DNA of 64,000 nt, taken from Alicyclobacillus sp. SO9. GTDB lineage: Bacteria; Bacillota; Bacilli; Alicyclobacillales; Alicyclobacillaceae. How positions within the stretch are numbered: position 1 is the first letter of the stretch; each line of letters starts with the position of its first letter. The notes beneath the pieces are model-generated. The model made no database searches and was not told the origin of the DNA. It saw only the letters and a program-made list of their open reading frames with translations. Made by a program: the position numbers and the translations under genes. Where the stretch lies: the NCBI RefSeq assembly GCF_016406125.1, contig NZ_CP066339.1, positions 1,488,001-1,552,000 of the forward strand. Reading direction: 5' to 3'. Positions 8,531 to 17,624 of this stretch are shown one piece after another.

Positions 8531-10102
8531 TCACTTGCCGGTTTCCGGGTCGGAGAAGTCTACACGAAAAACGGCAAACTGGCCGCGCCCTGCGCGTTTC
8601 GCCGTGTACATAGCAATATCGGCTGCAGCAAGGAGTGTATCCCGAGTATTTCCATGCTGAGGATAGAAGGCGATGCCGACACTGGCAGACAGCAATTCAG
8701 GTGTATCTGGTGCTACCGTTTTGTTTTGCAGCGTCTCCACCAAATTATTGGCCTGTTCAAGGACACAATTCTTATCCCCTTTCAGCAGCATAACAAACTC
8801 ATCTCCCCCCAGTCTTGCGGCAATGTCTTCTTTGTCAAGGAGTGAATTGAGCACCTCAGCAACTTGTTGAATCGCTGTGTCGCCTGCCTGGTGACCATAG
8901 TTGTCGTTAATGTCCTTGAAGTGGTCGATATCAATCAGCAACACAGCAAATGGCTGAGGACCTGCTGTGTCGAGTTGAATTTCAAGCAATTGATAAAAAT
9001 AGGCTCGGTTCGGAAGGCTTGAGAGTGAGTCATAGTAAGCTAGACGTGCAATTTGTTCCTCCGCGTTTTTACGGTCAGTGATATCTCGAATAACCGAAAT
9101 AGACAGGGGCTCACCGACTACTTCGACAAAGCCTATACTGATAAGCACCGACATGCGGGTTCCGTCATAGCGCAACAGTTCCGTCTCAAAGTTTCTGGGT
9201 GCAGATTGGGGCTGAAACAGCTGTGAAAGGCCTTTGTAATGTCGTTGCTCTTCTGGGAAGAGTTCGGTCAGCATTCTTAAGTTCTCTCCAAATAATTTTT
9301 TTGCGAATGGATTCATTTCTAAAATGGAGAGCTCCAAGTCCGCAACCAGAATAGCTGCAGGCACCAGATTAAACAATGCTTGGTATTGCTTTTCAAAGTG
9401 AGGCAAAAGCTCTTGGGCGGACATCGACCAGCGTACGATAGTCAGCCATACCAGGTCGCCAAAGATATACGGATACGGCGGCAAATTGTGAAACCACGGA
9501 ACAATCCCAGGAAGTATGCCAAAAATGCAGTGCCACACGCCGATAATAAGCGTCGCTATCAGGAGGGTAGTGAAGCGCCTTTTTAGGGATGTAGAAGGAG
9601 CATGTCTTCGGGCTGCGTACATCAGAATAGTGAGACCGAAAATCACGGTAATCCCTGTTATCATCGCGATGTAGTACTGTGTGTTGTACACTGGCTGAAT
9701 CCACGGCCCCGCCACATAGAAGGCGTTACTGTTATAGATGTTACGCTGGAATAACAGCGTCAGTGCCGTTGGAACTAAGAGGATATAGCTTAGTGGCACG
9801 TAAATGCGCGGGCGAATTCGAAGGCTTGAAGCCGTGAGTTTAAAATAGAAGTGCATGACAAACGCGGCCGACAGAGCTCCGAAATTTCCAAAAGCATAGA
9901 AGACGAATGCGGGACTGTCAGACACGGGCAGTGTTTGACGAATAAATTCCTCAACAAACATTGCCATGACAGAGAACAGTGCAAGGCTCGCCAGTTGAAA
10001 CTCGGTTCTGGCAGGGTTACGGAAAAAACTCTCTACGGCGAAGTGAAACAAAAGTGCTGCAGGAATGAGATAAATCATAAAAAGAAAGGCAGTGTGCGGC
10101 AT
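8531..10102 (-). CDS. Membrane PAS-GGDEF diguanylate cyclase
   Basis: A 523-residue signalling protein. The first 230 or so residues hold about seven hydrophobic helices in the style of the 7TM histidine-kinase sensor module. A PAS domain follows (about 240-360: LVPAAILVADLELSILEMNPFAKKLFG), ending in ISVIRDITDRKNAEEQIARLAYYDSLSSLPNR, then a GGDEF domain with the intact catalytic motif LGGDEFVML. This predicts synthesis of cyclic di-GMP from GTP. The place of the RxxD inhibitory site reads DKED, so feedback inhibition by that site is not expected. Start ATG has the SD AGGTGAG on the minus strand. Divergent from smpB. Confidence 0.9.
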   Translation of the reverse strand: MPHTAFLFMIYLIPAALLFHFAVESFFRNPARTEFQLASLALFSVMAMFVEEFIRQTLPVSDSPAFVFYAFGNFGALSAAFVMHFYFKLTASSLRIRPRIYVPLSYILLVPTALTLLFQRNIYNSNAFYVAGPWIQPVYNTQYYIAMITGITVIFGLTILMYAARRHAPSTSLKRRFTTLLIATLIIGVWHCIFGILPGIVPWFHNLPPYPYIFGDLVWLTIVRWSMSAQELLPHFEKQYQALFNLVPAAILVADLELSILEMNPFAKKLFGENLRMLTELFPEEQRHYKGLSQLFQPQSAPRNFETELLRYDGTRMSVLISIGFVEVVGEPLSISVIRDITDRKNAEEQIARLAYYDSLSSLPNRAYFYQLLEIQLDTAGPQPFAVLLIDIDHFKDINDNYGHQAGDTAIQQVAEVLNSLLDKEDIAARLGGDEFVMLLKGDKNCVLEQANNLVETLQNKTVAPDTPELLSASVGIAFYPQHGNTRDTLLAAADIAMYTAKRAGRGQFAVFRVDFSDPETGK

Positions 10103-10245
10103 CGACTCACCTAGACTTCACAATGGTTCAGTTGTTTTAATTAGTGTACAGTATTTTGCCTTGTAAGTCATATTATTCAGGTTTGGAGGTTGTTCTGCGA
10201 ACATGTGAGCCTAACCTTACCCAGTGCTGCTGGCAGCAAGTAATC

Positions 10246-10274
10246 TTGTTCAAAGAATAAAACCGTGCTACGAT
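10246..10274 (+). promoter_or_regulatory. Candidate sigma-A promoter of smpB
   Basis: TTGTTC at 10246-10251 and TACGAT at 10269-10274 are separated by 17 bases, about 75 bases upstream of the chosen smpB start. Pattern match only. Confidence 0.4.
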
Positions 10275-10348
10275 GAACTATACTTGACGTCGCACGTTCT
10301 GACATCTTGGAACGCTGTTTGTGTTCCACACACGAGGTGAAGACAGGT

Positions 10349-10822
10349 TTGGCACACGGAGAAGGTACGAAGTCCGTTACAGTGAACCGTAAGGCTTATC
10401 ACGACTACTTCATAGATGAGACGTATGAAGCCGGAATTGTTCTGACTGGAACGGAAATCAAATCAATACGCAAAGGATCGGCAAACCTGAGAGACGCTTT
10501 TGCCCGTGTGGAGGATGGAGAGGTTTTTCTTCACAATATGCACATAGCTCCCTACGAACAGGGGAATCGGTTCAATCATGAACCTCGAAGAACGCGAAAG
10601 CTGCTTTTGAAAAAGGCGGAAATTGCAAAGCTGGTTGGTGCATCTCGCGAGAAAGGCTATGCCCTGATTCCAACGAAGGTGTACTTAAAGCGCGGTTTAT
10701 GCAAAGTCGAAATCGCTCTGGCGAGAGGAAAAAAGTTGCACGACAAGAGAGAAACAATGAAGCGTCGCGATGCAAATCGAGAGATTCAGAGGGCGATGCG
10801 TGATCGGCAAAAAGGCATGTAA
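10349..10822 (+). CDS. smpB: SsrA (tmRNA)-binding protein SmpB
   Basis: SmpB carries tmRNA into stalled ribosomes for trans-translation. The protein shows the family sequence [54 protein letters not shown], and the basic C-terminal tail ([30 protein letters not shown]) that occupies the mRNA channel. I chose the TTG at 10349, which has AGGTGA 7 bases upstream and gives a protein of 157 residues, close to other Bacilli; the TTG at 10307 would add 14 unusual residues. No tmRNA gene was recognised immediately downstream. Confidence 0.95.
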   Translation: MAHGEGTKSVTVNRKAYHDYFIDETYEAGIVLTGTEIKSIRKGSANLRDAFARVEDGEVFLHNMHIAPYEQGNRFNHEPRRTRKLLLKKAEIAKLVGASREKGYALIPTKVYLKRGLCKVEIALARGKKLHDKRETMKRRDANREIQRAMRDRQKGM

Positions 10823-10908
10823 CAGCGGCATGGATCATCCCTGGAAAGGCCATACTGAGAGTATGAGGCCAATGGAGTCGGAATACGAGGCTCTACAGGG
10901 GGGTCAGA

Positions 10909-12036
10909 ATGAAAGTCGCAGTAATGGGCGCGGGACTGTCTGGACTGTCATGTGCCATCGAACTGGAACGAAATGGAATACGACCCGCTGTTTTTGAAAA
11001 ACGCAGCAGCGTAGGAAACCGATTTGTCAATGCTGAACTTCTTGTTTCTATCTTCTCAAGACCGATTACAGATGAGATAAGTTATCTAGCCGAGAAACAT
11101 CATTTGTACTTGTCTCCCGCATCAAATGTGAAATCACTCGAGATAAACTCTCCGAACCAACAGGCTGTCATTGAAGGCCACTTGGGCTTCACAACGATAC
11201 GGGGTCGACACCAGGATTCTTGGGAACAGCAGTTGGTGAATCAACTCAATACCCCCATCCACTATGATTCAAATGTGAGCTATGAACAGCTTTTGCGGGA
11301 ATATACCCATGTTGTTGTTGCCACCGGAGATGCAGCATATACGCAGGAGATATCTCAATTTCGCGTTGGGAGTCGGGCTGCTTTGAAAGGTGTTACCGTG
11401 GAAGGGGAGTTTTCCAGGTCAAAGGTTGCCTGTTGGTTCAATTGCGATTTTGCGCCCGGAGGCTACGGGTACTTCATTCCATATTCAAAGAAAGAGGCCA
11501 ATGTTGTACTTGCAATTCCGCAGCCTCCCTCTGACAAATCGCAGTCTGGTTCGTTGCCGCACGACTTATTTAGAATAGAAGAAGACCGCTGGGACCTGTT
11601 TTTTGAATCGGTGAGAAAGCAGTTAAACCAGAAGCTCAAGGTCACAGATGGGTTTTCGGTTTCGAATTATATAATGGGAATCTGCGAAACGCCCAGGGTT
11701 GGGAATACATTTTTTACGGGGAACTGTTTTGGCACACTAATGCCCTTACTTGGGTTTGGCCAGTTTCCATCTGTGTTGTCCGGCATTTATGCAGCAGACG
11801 ACATTTGCGGCATATCGCACTATACCGAGACGACACGGGCTTTGCGAACATCGTTCGAGCAATCGCTGGTTCTACGGCGTTTTATGGAACGCCTAAAAAA
11901 TGATGATTTTGACGTGATTGTTTCCAAGATGAACGGATTCTGGGGGCAGAAGTTATTGGCCTCCCATAAAGATGTGCTAAAGTGGATTGCCTATGCGCTG
12001 CGAATTTGGATGGCAGGCAGCAGGCTTACTCCGTGA
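10909..12036 (+). CDS. FAD-dependent NAD(P)-binding oxidoreductase (geranylgeranyl-reductase-like)
   Basis: A 375-residue flavoprotein with an N-terminal Rossmann motif, VMGAGLSGLSCAIELERNGIRPAVFEKR (dinucleotide binding, GxGxxG), and a second conserved segment VVATGD near 135. The pattern CWFNCDFAPGGYGYFIPYSKKEANVVLAI resembles the substrate domain of FAD-dependent monooxygenases and geranylgeranyl reductase-type enzymes. It lacks an obvious membrane segment. SD AGGGGGG is about 7 bases before the ATG. It follows smpB by 86 bases; no functional link is apparent. The substrate is unknown. Confidence 0.75.
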   Translation: MKVAVMGAGLSGLSCAIELERNGIRPAVFEKRSSVGNRFVNAELLVSIFSRPITDEISYLAEKHHLYLSPASNVKSLEINSPNQQAVIEGHLGFTTIRGRHQDSWEQQLVNQLNTPIHYDSNVSYEQLLREYTHVVVATGDAAYTQEISQFRVGSRAALKGVTVEGEFSRSKVACWFNCDFAPGGYGYFIPYSKKEANVVLAIPQPPSDKSQSGSLPHDLFRIEEDRWDLFFESVRKQLNQKLKVTDGFSVSNYIMGICETPRVGNTFFTGNCFGTLMPLLGFGQFPSVLSGIYAADDICGISHYTETTRALRTSFEQSLVLRRFMERLKNDDFDVIVSKMNGFWGQKLLASHKDVLKWIAYALRIWMAGSRLTP

Positions 12037-12089
12037 TGACTCAGGTACCCTTCCCGTTCGGTTGGCGAAACATGCTTTTCTGACGCGTG

Positions 12090-12770
12090 TCATGAAGGCA
12101 AGACAGACTGCAGCAAGGCCAACACAGCCCACCGGCGTTCTGTTCGCCTGCGGAATCGGGGGAGTACGCGGTAGGTGTCAAGACATTGTCTTAGCGCATC
12201 GCGTGCCTCTTGCTTACGGCCAAAATGTCGGTGCAACTGTGCCATTCTATAGTAGGATTCGCAAGAAGAAAAATTGTAGCTTTGAACTTCTTGCACGAAC
12301 CGCAGTGCCTTGTCCGGGTCTGAAGAACTATACGCAACAGCGAGCTTCAAATAGGGTTCACCATAGCGCAGTTGTTTGTTCTTTTCGAGGGACCTTAAGA
12401 CCAACTGTTCTCCCTTCTCCAGGTTGCCGAGGGCCAAATAACACACGCCCGTATCGTACACAACGTCTTCGGATTCCTTCATTGTGTCGGAAAGGTCTTC
12501 AAGTAGTCGCAAAGCACCGCGATATTGCCTTTTCTCCATGTAGGTCCGCGCCAAATCGTACTTTGCTGGCATATCGTGGGGGTTCATGGCAATTTGTCTG
12601 CGTAGATTTGAAGTCCGCATTAATCTCCGGAAAGGCTTAATGACACTGGGGAACAGACCGATATATCTTCTATCAATAAAGTAGTAGATGATAACAATGA
12701 GAATAATAGAGATCCAAGTGTTTCCAGTAATGAAACGCAACAGTCCAAACAGAAACAGCCCTTTGAGCAT
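12090..12770 (-). CDS. Membrane-anchored tetratricopeptide repeat protein
   Basis: A 226-residue protein with a hydrophobic N-terminal segment (residues 5-45, one or two membrane helices: FITGNTWISIILIVIIYYFI), followed by TPR-like helical pairs (NPHDMPAKYDLARTYMEKRQYRGALRLLEDL; VVYDTGVCYLALGNLEKGEQLVLRSLE; PYLKLAVAYSSSDPDKALRFVQEV; YYRMAQLHRHFGRKQEARDALRQCLD). TPR units are protein-binding scaffolds, so it probably tethers a partner at the inner membrane face. SD AAGGAGAT precedes the ATG. Convergent with the FAD enzyme. No specific function can be assigned. Confidence 0.8.
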   Translation of the reverse strand: MLKGLFLFGLLRFITGNTWISIILIVIIYYFIDRRYIGLFPSVIKPFRRLMRTSNLRRQIAMNPHDMPAKYDLARTYMEKRQYRGALRLLEDLSDTMKESEDVVYDTGVCYLALGNLEKGEQLVLRSLEKNKQLRYGEPYLKLAVAYSSSDPDKALRFVQEVQSYNFSSCESYYRMAQLHRHFGRKQEARDALRQCLDTYRVLPRFRRRTERRWAVLALLQSVLPS

Positions 12771-12982
12771 GCCACATCTCCTTCTAATTTGACATCATAC
12801 GTTGTTGCTGGCGCTTGCAGATGGCACAACCTTGTTTGTATTGTACCATTTAATGACGAATATTCGTTGGATGATTGACGTCGAACTGCTCTTGCAAGGT
12901 ATGCTGGACAAAGAACTGCCGCAGTATGCATTGACCTTGCAAGCCATGCAGCCATACTTTGTTGCCATTCGGACAGAAAGGG

Positions 12983-14095
12983 GTGGTTGAAGTTTACTCT
13001 GTACTTTCCCTCTCTCATCGTGTGAGATTTCCCGCGCTGAGATGGTGGTCGTTTGTCATTGTGGCAGTATTGCTGCAAAGGCTTGGACTTTTCTTAGTCA
13101 CAGTCCTGTTTCACTTCACTGCGCCTCATCCCGTACATATTGGCTGGGACCAATGGGACACAACCTGGTTTGTACACATCGCCGAACACGGGTATGTCAA
13201 AGAAAGCGCCACACCGTTTTTACCGGTTTATCCCGTCCTAATTCATATGTTTCACCTGATTTTTCGCTTTTCGTATCGGATGGCAGCACAATGGGTGGCA
13301 GTACTCGGATGGATCCTCGCACTGTATGCATTAGCGAGAATTGTGGAAGTTGAACAATCACCAGGCACAGCAAGGTGGACTGTTGTTTTTGCCGCGGCTT
13401 TTCCAACAGCTTTTTACACCCAAGTGCCATACAGCGAGCCAGTGTACCTTGCCTTCGCACTTTGGACAGTTTGGATGGTTGAACAAAATCGATTGTTTTT
13501 TGCAGCGAATTTAATGTCTATCACTTCTTTAACAAGAAATACCGGATTCTTGGTAGGGTGGTATATTGCGGCTCCTGCGATTTTGGGGAGAATTCGTTTT
13601 CGTCGTCTGTGGGTCTTTGTTGTTCCCCTGATTTTGGGAATCCTGTACTTGGTGTGGTCTTTGTTGACCTTTCACGATGCATTCGCTTTTATGGATGCCG
13701 AAAAGGTGTGGCACCGGACCTTTACACTTCCCTTTATAACGTTACTCTTGGCAGCGGAGCACTTCTTGCCATTAAAACACGTTGCGTATAAGACGATGGA
13801 AGCTGTGTCAGCTATATGGTTCATCTTTGTCACAGCCTGGCTGTTTCGGCAGCGCGATTACATTCATCTCGGTTATGCACTTGCGCTCACACTGATTGTT
13901 TTCTCAGCTCCGGCTGTCTCTGTTCACGATTATTTACTCAGTGTTCCCCGTTTTACGGTCATGCTGTGGCCGGGCTATTGGTTGCCTGCGGTCAGTCTGA
14001 AAGCGGCGAAGAGCAAGATAGTCCTCGCCGCTCTGATGTTCTTGGCCCAGTGCTCCATCTTTTACATTTACTATGGTGGACATTGGATTGCTTAA
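12983..14095 (+). CDS. PIG-V-like polytopic membrane glycosyltransferase (predicted)
   Basis: An integral membrane protein of about 370 residues with roughly nine to ten hydrophobic helices. After the first helix comes HIGWDQWDTTWFVHIAEHGY, with acidic residues in the first extracytoplasmic loop as in dolichol/polyprenol-phosphate-mannose-dependent (GT-C) transferases, then LPVYPVLIHMF and PYSEPVYLAFALW, resembling the PIG-V family. A role in lipid-linked sugar transfer outside the membrane is inferred. The start is uncertain: GTG 12983 is used here; TTG 12959 and GTG 13022 are also in frame and none has ideal SD spacing. Confidence 0.7.
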   Translation: MVEVYSVLSLSHRVRFPALRWWSFVIVAVLLQRLGLFLVTVLFHFTAPHPVHIGWDQWDTTWFVHIAEHGYVKESATPFLPVYPVLIHMFHLIFRFSYRMAAQWVAVLGWILALYALARIVEVEQSPGTARWTVVFAAAFPTAFYTQVPYSEPVYLAFALWTVWMVEQNRLFFAANLMSITSLTRNTGFLVGWYIAAPAILGRIRFRRLWVFVVPLILGILYLVWSLLTFHDAFAFMDAEKVWHRTFTLPFITLLLAAEHFLPLKHVAYKTMEAVSAIWFIFVTAWLFRQRDYIHLGYALALTLIVFSAPAVSVHDYLLSVPRFTVMLWPGYWLPAVSLKAAKSKIVLAALMFLAQCSIFYIYYGGHWIA

Positions 14096-14118
14096 CGCTG
14101 ACAGAAACCGGACCAATC

Positions 14119-14649
14119 CTAAGACGGTTTCCTTTCATCTTCAACGTTGTCCAATGTGAGAACTTTTTGCACGACTGCCCGTACCACGTCTCCGCGGCTG
14201 ACAATCCCAGTTAGAATGCCGTTCTTGGTTACGGGCACTTTCTTTATTTTGCGTCGGGACAGTGTGTCTGCTACGTCCACTAGATTGTCATCTTCGTCGA
14301 TGGTAATGACTCTTCGTACCCCAACTTGGCCGGCTGTCTTTTGACACACATCCTGAACATTTTCCTTGAGTTCGTCGAAGTTTACCCGATTGTAGGCATC
14401 ATCGTTCATGGCCGCTCCATAGTAGAAGCCAACTGCTCCAATCCAGGATGTAACCGATGTATCCACGTGTTTTCCCAGATACCTCATGATGTCACCGTCA
14501 CTGATGTATCCGACAATGTGGTTGCTGTCGTCGACTAGCGGCATGCCGCTGATTCGATATTGGGCGAACTTCTCCAACACTGTTTGAACTTTGTCGTCGC
14601 GATGTGCAGTATAGACATTTCGTATCATGATATCTCTGGCGAATAACAC
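14119..14649 (-). CDS. CBS-domain pair protein
   Basis: A 176-residue cytoplasmic protein made almost only of two CBS motifs. The first (residues 1-55) reads ARDIMIRNVYTAHRDDKVQTVLEKFAQYRISGMPLVDDSNHIVGYISDGDIMRYL; the second (about 110-165) contains VRRVITIDEDDNLVDVADTLSRRKIKKVPVTKNGILTGIVSRGDVVRAVVQ. CBS pairs bind adenine nucleotides and usually act as regulators. The GTG start lies about 10 bases after GGGAG. Between the two motifs is a 40-residue linker. The effector and partner cannot be told. Confidence 0.88.
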   Translation of the reverse strand: MLFARDIMIRNVYTAHRDDKVQTVLEKFAQYRISGMPLVDDSNHIVGYISDGDIMRYLGKHVDTSVTSWIGAVGFYYGAAMNDDAYNRVNFDELKENVQDVCQKTAGQVGVRRVITIDEDDNLVDVADTLSRRKIKKVPVTKNGILTGIVSRGDVVRAVVQKVLTLDNVEDERKPS

Positions 14650-14798
14650 TTTTCATCGCTCCCATCTGTTCATCAATCCAGTTACCTTGATACTTCAATT
14701 ATAGACAGGATGAAAGGCTTCGTGCATGAATCGTTTATACCATTTTTCATCCTCGGGTTGGACAGAATTTGAGGAACATGCACGGAGGAATGGACCTG

Positions 14799-14830
14799 AA
14801 AACAGACCTGCCTTGGGGCAGGTCTGTTTT
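14799..14830 (-). terminator. Perfect terminator hairpin
   Basis: Arms AAAACAGACCTGCC and GGCAGGTCTGTTTT pair over 14 bp with a 4-base loop. The hairpin sits just beyond the stop of the minus-strand gene at 14838-15185 and ends in TTTT when read on that strand. It may also work on the plus strand. Confidence 0.8.
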
Positions 14831-14837
14831 GGCAAGC

Positions 14838-15185
14838 TCAGTGTTGGCGGTTGTAGTCGTCTTCCTGTTCTTTTCGCTTGCGGCTTTGCAGCCATTCGTG
14901 CAACTGGATTTCATCCTCTGCTCCGACCACGTGCCGCCCATATGGAGCAACATACGCGCACTCCCAGCCCTGGTCCTTACCCCAATCTAAAATCTGTTGC
15001 GGGCTGAGGTGCCCGTTGACTGGGTGGCCTTGACCGTCCTTTGTTACGAGCCAATAGTTTTCCGGGACAGACCCAGAGCCAGATAACTCCCAATGGCCCG
15101 TATATTCATTTACATACTTCAGGTCTTCAGCAGGAATCGTGAAACCCAAATCAGATATGGTATCGTGGTGTTCTCCAGTACTCAA
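14838..15185 (-). CDS. Conserved-looking hypothetical protein
   Basis: A soluble protein of 115 residues. The start chosen is TTG at 15185, 9 bases after a perfect AAGGAGG; the longer frame starting at 15287 has no SD and a cysteine-rich, unlikely N terminus. The protein has a charged C terminus (SRKRKEQEDDYNRQH) and a central stretch LSPQQILDWGKDQGWECAYVAPYGRHVVG. I do not recognise the family. It is followed by a strong terminator, so it is expressed on its own. Confidence 0.65.
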   Translation of the reverse strand: MSTGEHHDTISDLGFTIPAEDLKYVNEYTGHWELSGSGSVPENYWLVTKDGQGHPVNGHLSPQQILDWGKDQGWECAYVAPYGRHVVGAEDEIQLHEWLQSRKRKEQEDDYNRQH

Positions 15186-15445
15186 CGTGTTTGCCCTCCT
15201 TACACAGCTAGTATGAGTGCTTTCACAGAACCTCATGCAGGCCATGCACGTGCTGTATCCTTCATTGCTTCTGTGAGAGAACTTCACACCTCAGACCAAG
15301 TCCGGTGACAAGTCCTTGATTTACACTTGCGATGCAGTTGCAGAGGTGAGAACGCTGTGGTAAGTTTAAAATTCCGCATTTGCATTTGGATTGGGGCATT
15401 GAGCTCTGCTGGGCAGTTGAATTTCAATTAGATGGAGGGATGACC

Positions 15446-17587
15446 GTGGCAGATGCTGCCAAGGAGGAACAGCTTCATCTTACGTTTGTACTCGAGCGAA
15501 TCAGAGAAATGATTGATTATCTTAACCAACGTGCACAAACCGCATCCACAGACGACGGACGTGACACAGATGAGGCAGAAACTGCTGAAGAAGTAGCTGC
15601 CCGTGTGGTCGAACGACTGCGGGAAGTGCACCTCGACGGTCTAACGCGATCGCAGAGTGAACCGTATTTTGGAAGGCTGGACTTTCAGGAAGAAGGAGAG
15701 GCACGGCCGGCCGCGCTTTACATCGGAAAACGGGGAGTAGAGGACATCGACGACGGTAACCGCATGGTCATTGACTGGCGTGCGCCTGTTGCCAGCATGT
15801 TCTATGCATTTGCAGGGCAGGAAGAAAGCTCCTACGAAACGCAGGAAGGGGAAGTGCGCGGAAGAGTTTCATTAAAGAGAAATGTCGTGATTCGAAACGG
15901 CAAACTCCAGCGGGCGGTAGACAGCTACGTGTCTGGACAGGACAACTTAAATGTGACAGATGAGTTTTTGCTGTACCGTTTGGAAGAACACAAGGACAAT
16001 CGACTTCGTGACATTGTATCCAGCATTCAGGCAGAGCAGGACAGAATTATCAGAGCTGTGCGCAGCCAAGCGGTAGTCATTCAAGGGGTTGCAGGAAGCG
16101 GAAAAACGACCGTGGCCTTACATCGTTTGGCATACTTGCTGTACCAATATGCCGACCGTTTAAACCCAGAACGCATGGTCATTTTTGCACCGAACGAAAT
16201 GTTTATGGATTATATTTCAGATGTGTTGCCAGAGCTTGGCGTGGGCGGAGTACAGCAGACGACCTTTACGGCATGGGCCTTGAAAGTGCTCAACTACGAA
16301 GTGAAGTTGCAGTCGTCAGAAGGTCAGCTTGAGCGTTGGTTCGGCCAGAAACAGGAACAGCACGCTCAAGAATTTGAACTGTCTCGTGTAAAGGGATCGA
16401 TCGACCTTTTGCGAAGAATGGACCATCGGCTCAAGCAAATGGAAGCCGACTTCATTCCGCAAAACGACTTTGAACCATGGCCCGGACAGGTACTTCCCGT
16501 TTCTCAAATTGCACACTGGTTTCAAAAAGAGTATGTTCATTATCCCCTGGCAACGCGACGTGAGCGGGTCTTAGCGCGGATCAAACGCTGGTATGAATCA
16601 GAATATAAGCGTGTGAAAGAGGATGATAAAACCGGAGCAATCAAGAAACAGGCCGCTTCTCGTTTTCGTTCCTACCGAACCAAGTGGACTGAAGTAAAGG
16701 CTGTTGACCTGTACCAGCGTTTGTTAAATGAAGTGTTGCCTGGATTTTCGGTGCCGAGTCAAGAAGTCACCAAAGGCAAAGGCAAAAAATCGAATCGCCC
16801 TCAGGTACAGGCTGAAGACCTGGCCCCTTTGTTGTACTTGAATCTGAAATTAAATGGAATGGATGCAAGAGACAATTTCCATCACGTAGTTATCGATGAA
16901 GCACAGGATTTCTCTCCGCTTCAAATTGCAGTGCTTAAAGAGTATTGTCCATCTCAATCATTTACCATTCTTGGTGATTTGTCGCAGAGCATCCATACTT
17001 ACCAGGGCATTACAGACTGGGCGGAATTTATGGACTTGTTCGAAACCGAAAAGCAAGCGTATTTTCAGCTCAATGTGAGCTATCGTTCAACGATGGAAAT
17101 CATTGAATTTGCAAATCACATCCTGCAGGAATTTTCTGGTTTCACCAAGGCAGAACCCGTCTTTCGCAGCGGCGATCCCGTTTCCATCCACCACGTCGAA
17201 AAATCCAATCAAGCTGACAGCATTGCCAGGGTCTTAGACACGTGGCAGGAGACCGTTGAAACCGTTGCCGTGGTTACGCCATCCACAGCTTCTGCCAAAC
17301 AACTGTATGATGACTTACGCCATAGCGGTGTTTCCGTAAAATTAATTGACAAAAGCGATGAACCGTATGCCGGAGGTATCTCAGTTGTCCCTGTGTATCT
17401 GACTAAAGGTTTGGAATTTGACGCTGTATTCATCACGGACGTCAATGAGGAAACGTATCCCTTTACTGCACTGGCAGCCAAACTCTTATATGTTGGATGC
17501 ACTCGTGCTTTGCACAGACTCCAGATTTTCTATTCCACCACACCGTCGTCATTGCTAAAGAATGTACTGCAAGAGCAAATATCCTAA
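15446..17587 (+). CDS. helD: HelD-type superfamily 1 helicase, RNA polymerase recycling factor
   Basis: About 713 residues of the HelD/UvrD-like family. HelD proteins bind RNA polymerase and release it from DNA using ATP. Visible motifs: N-terminal long helix pair (HLTFVLERIREMIDYL), RMVIDWRAPVASMFYAF, Walker A IQGVAGSGKTTVALHRLAYLLYQY, motif II VVIDEAQDFSPLQI, motif III TILGDLSQSIH, NVSYRST, TKGLEFDAVFI and the last motif LLYVGCTRALHRL. The start is ambiguous: GTG 15446 has GGAGG 7 bases upstream and gives MADAAKEEQ; the ATG at 15440 is too close to it and the ATG at 15380 has no SD. Confidence 0.9.
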   Translation: MADAAKEEQLHLTFVLERIREMIDYLNQRAQTASTDDGRDTDEAETAEEVAARVVERLREVHLDGLTRSQSEPYFGRLDFQEEGEARPAALYIGKRGVEDIDDGNRMVIDWRAPVASMFYAFAGQEESSYETQEGEVRGRVSLKRNVVIRNGKLQRAVDSYVSGQDNLNVTDEFLLYRLEEHKDNRLRDIVSSIQAEQDRIIRAVRSQAVVIQGVAGSGKTTVALHRLAYLLYQYADRLNPERMVIFAPNEMFMDYISDVLPELGVGGVQQTTFTAWALKVLNYEVKLQSSEGQLERWFGQKQEQHAQEFELSRVKGSIDLLRRMDHRLKQMEADFIPQNDFEPWPGQVLPVSQIAHWFQKEYVHYPLATRRERVLARIKRWYESEYKRVKEDDKTGAIKKQAASRFRSYRTKWTEVKAVDLYQRLLNEVLPGFSVPSQEVTKGKGKKSNRPQVQAEDLAPLLYLNLKLNGMDARDNFHHVVIDEAQDFSPLQIAVLKEYCPSQSFTILGDLSQSIHTYQGITDWAEFMDLFETEKQAYFQLNVSYRSTMEIIEFANHILQEFSGFTKAEPVFRSGDPVSIHHVEKSNQADSIARVLDTWQETVETVAVVTPSTASAKQLYDDLRHSGVSVKLIDKSDEPYAGGISVVPVYLTKGLEFDAVFITDVNEETYPFTALAAKLLYVGCTRALHRLQIFYSTTPSSLLKNVLQEQIS

Positions 17588-17624
17588 GTACATATCGGTA
17601 CCGAATTTCAACTGCAACGGTCTG

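Noticed and set aside
12802..12990. 62-residue ORF between the TPR gene and the PIG-V-like gene
   Set aside because: Composition is protein-like, but neither the upstream start nor the ATG inside it (about 12853) has an SD, and it overlaps the start region of the downstream gene.
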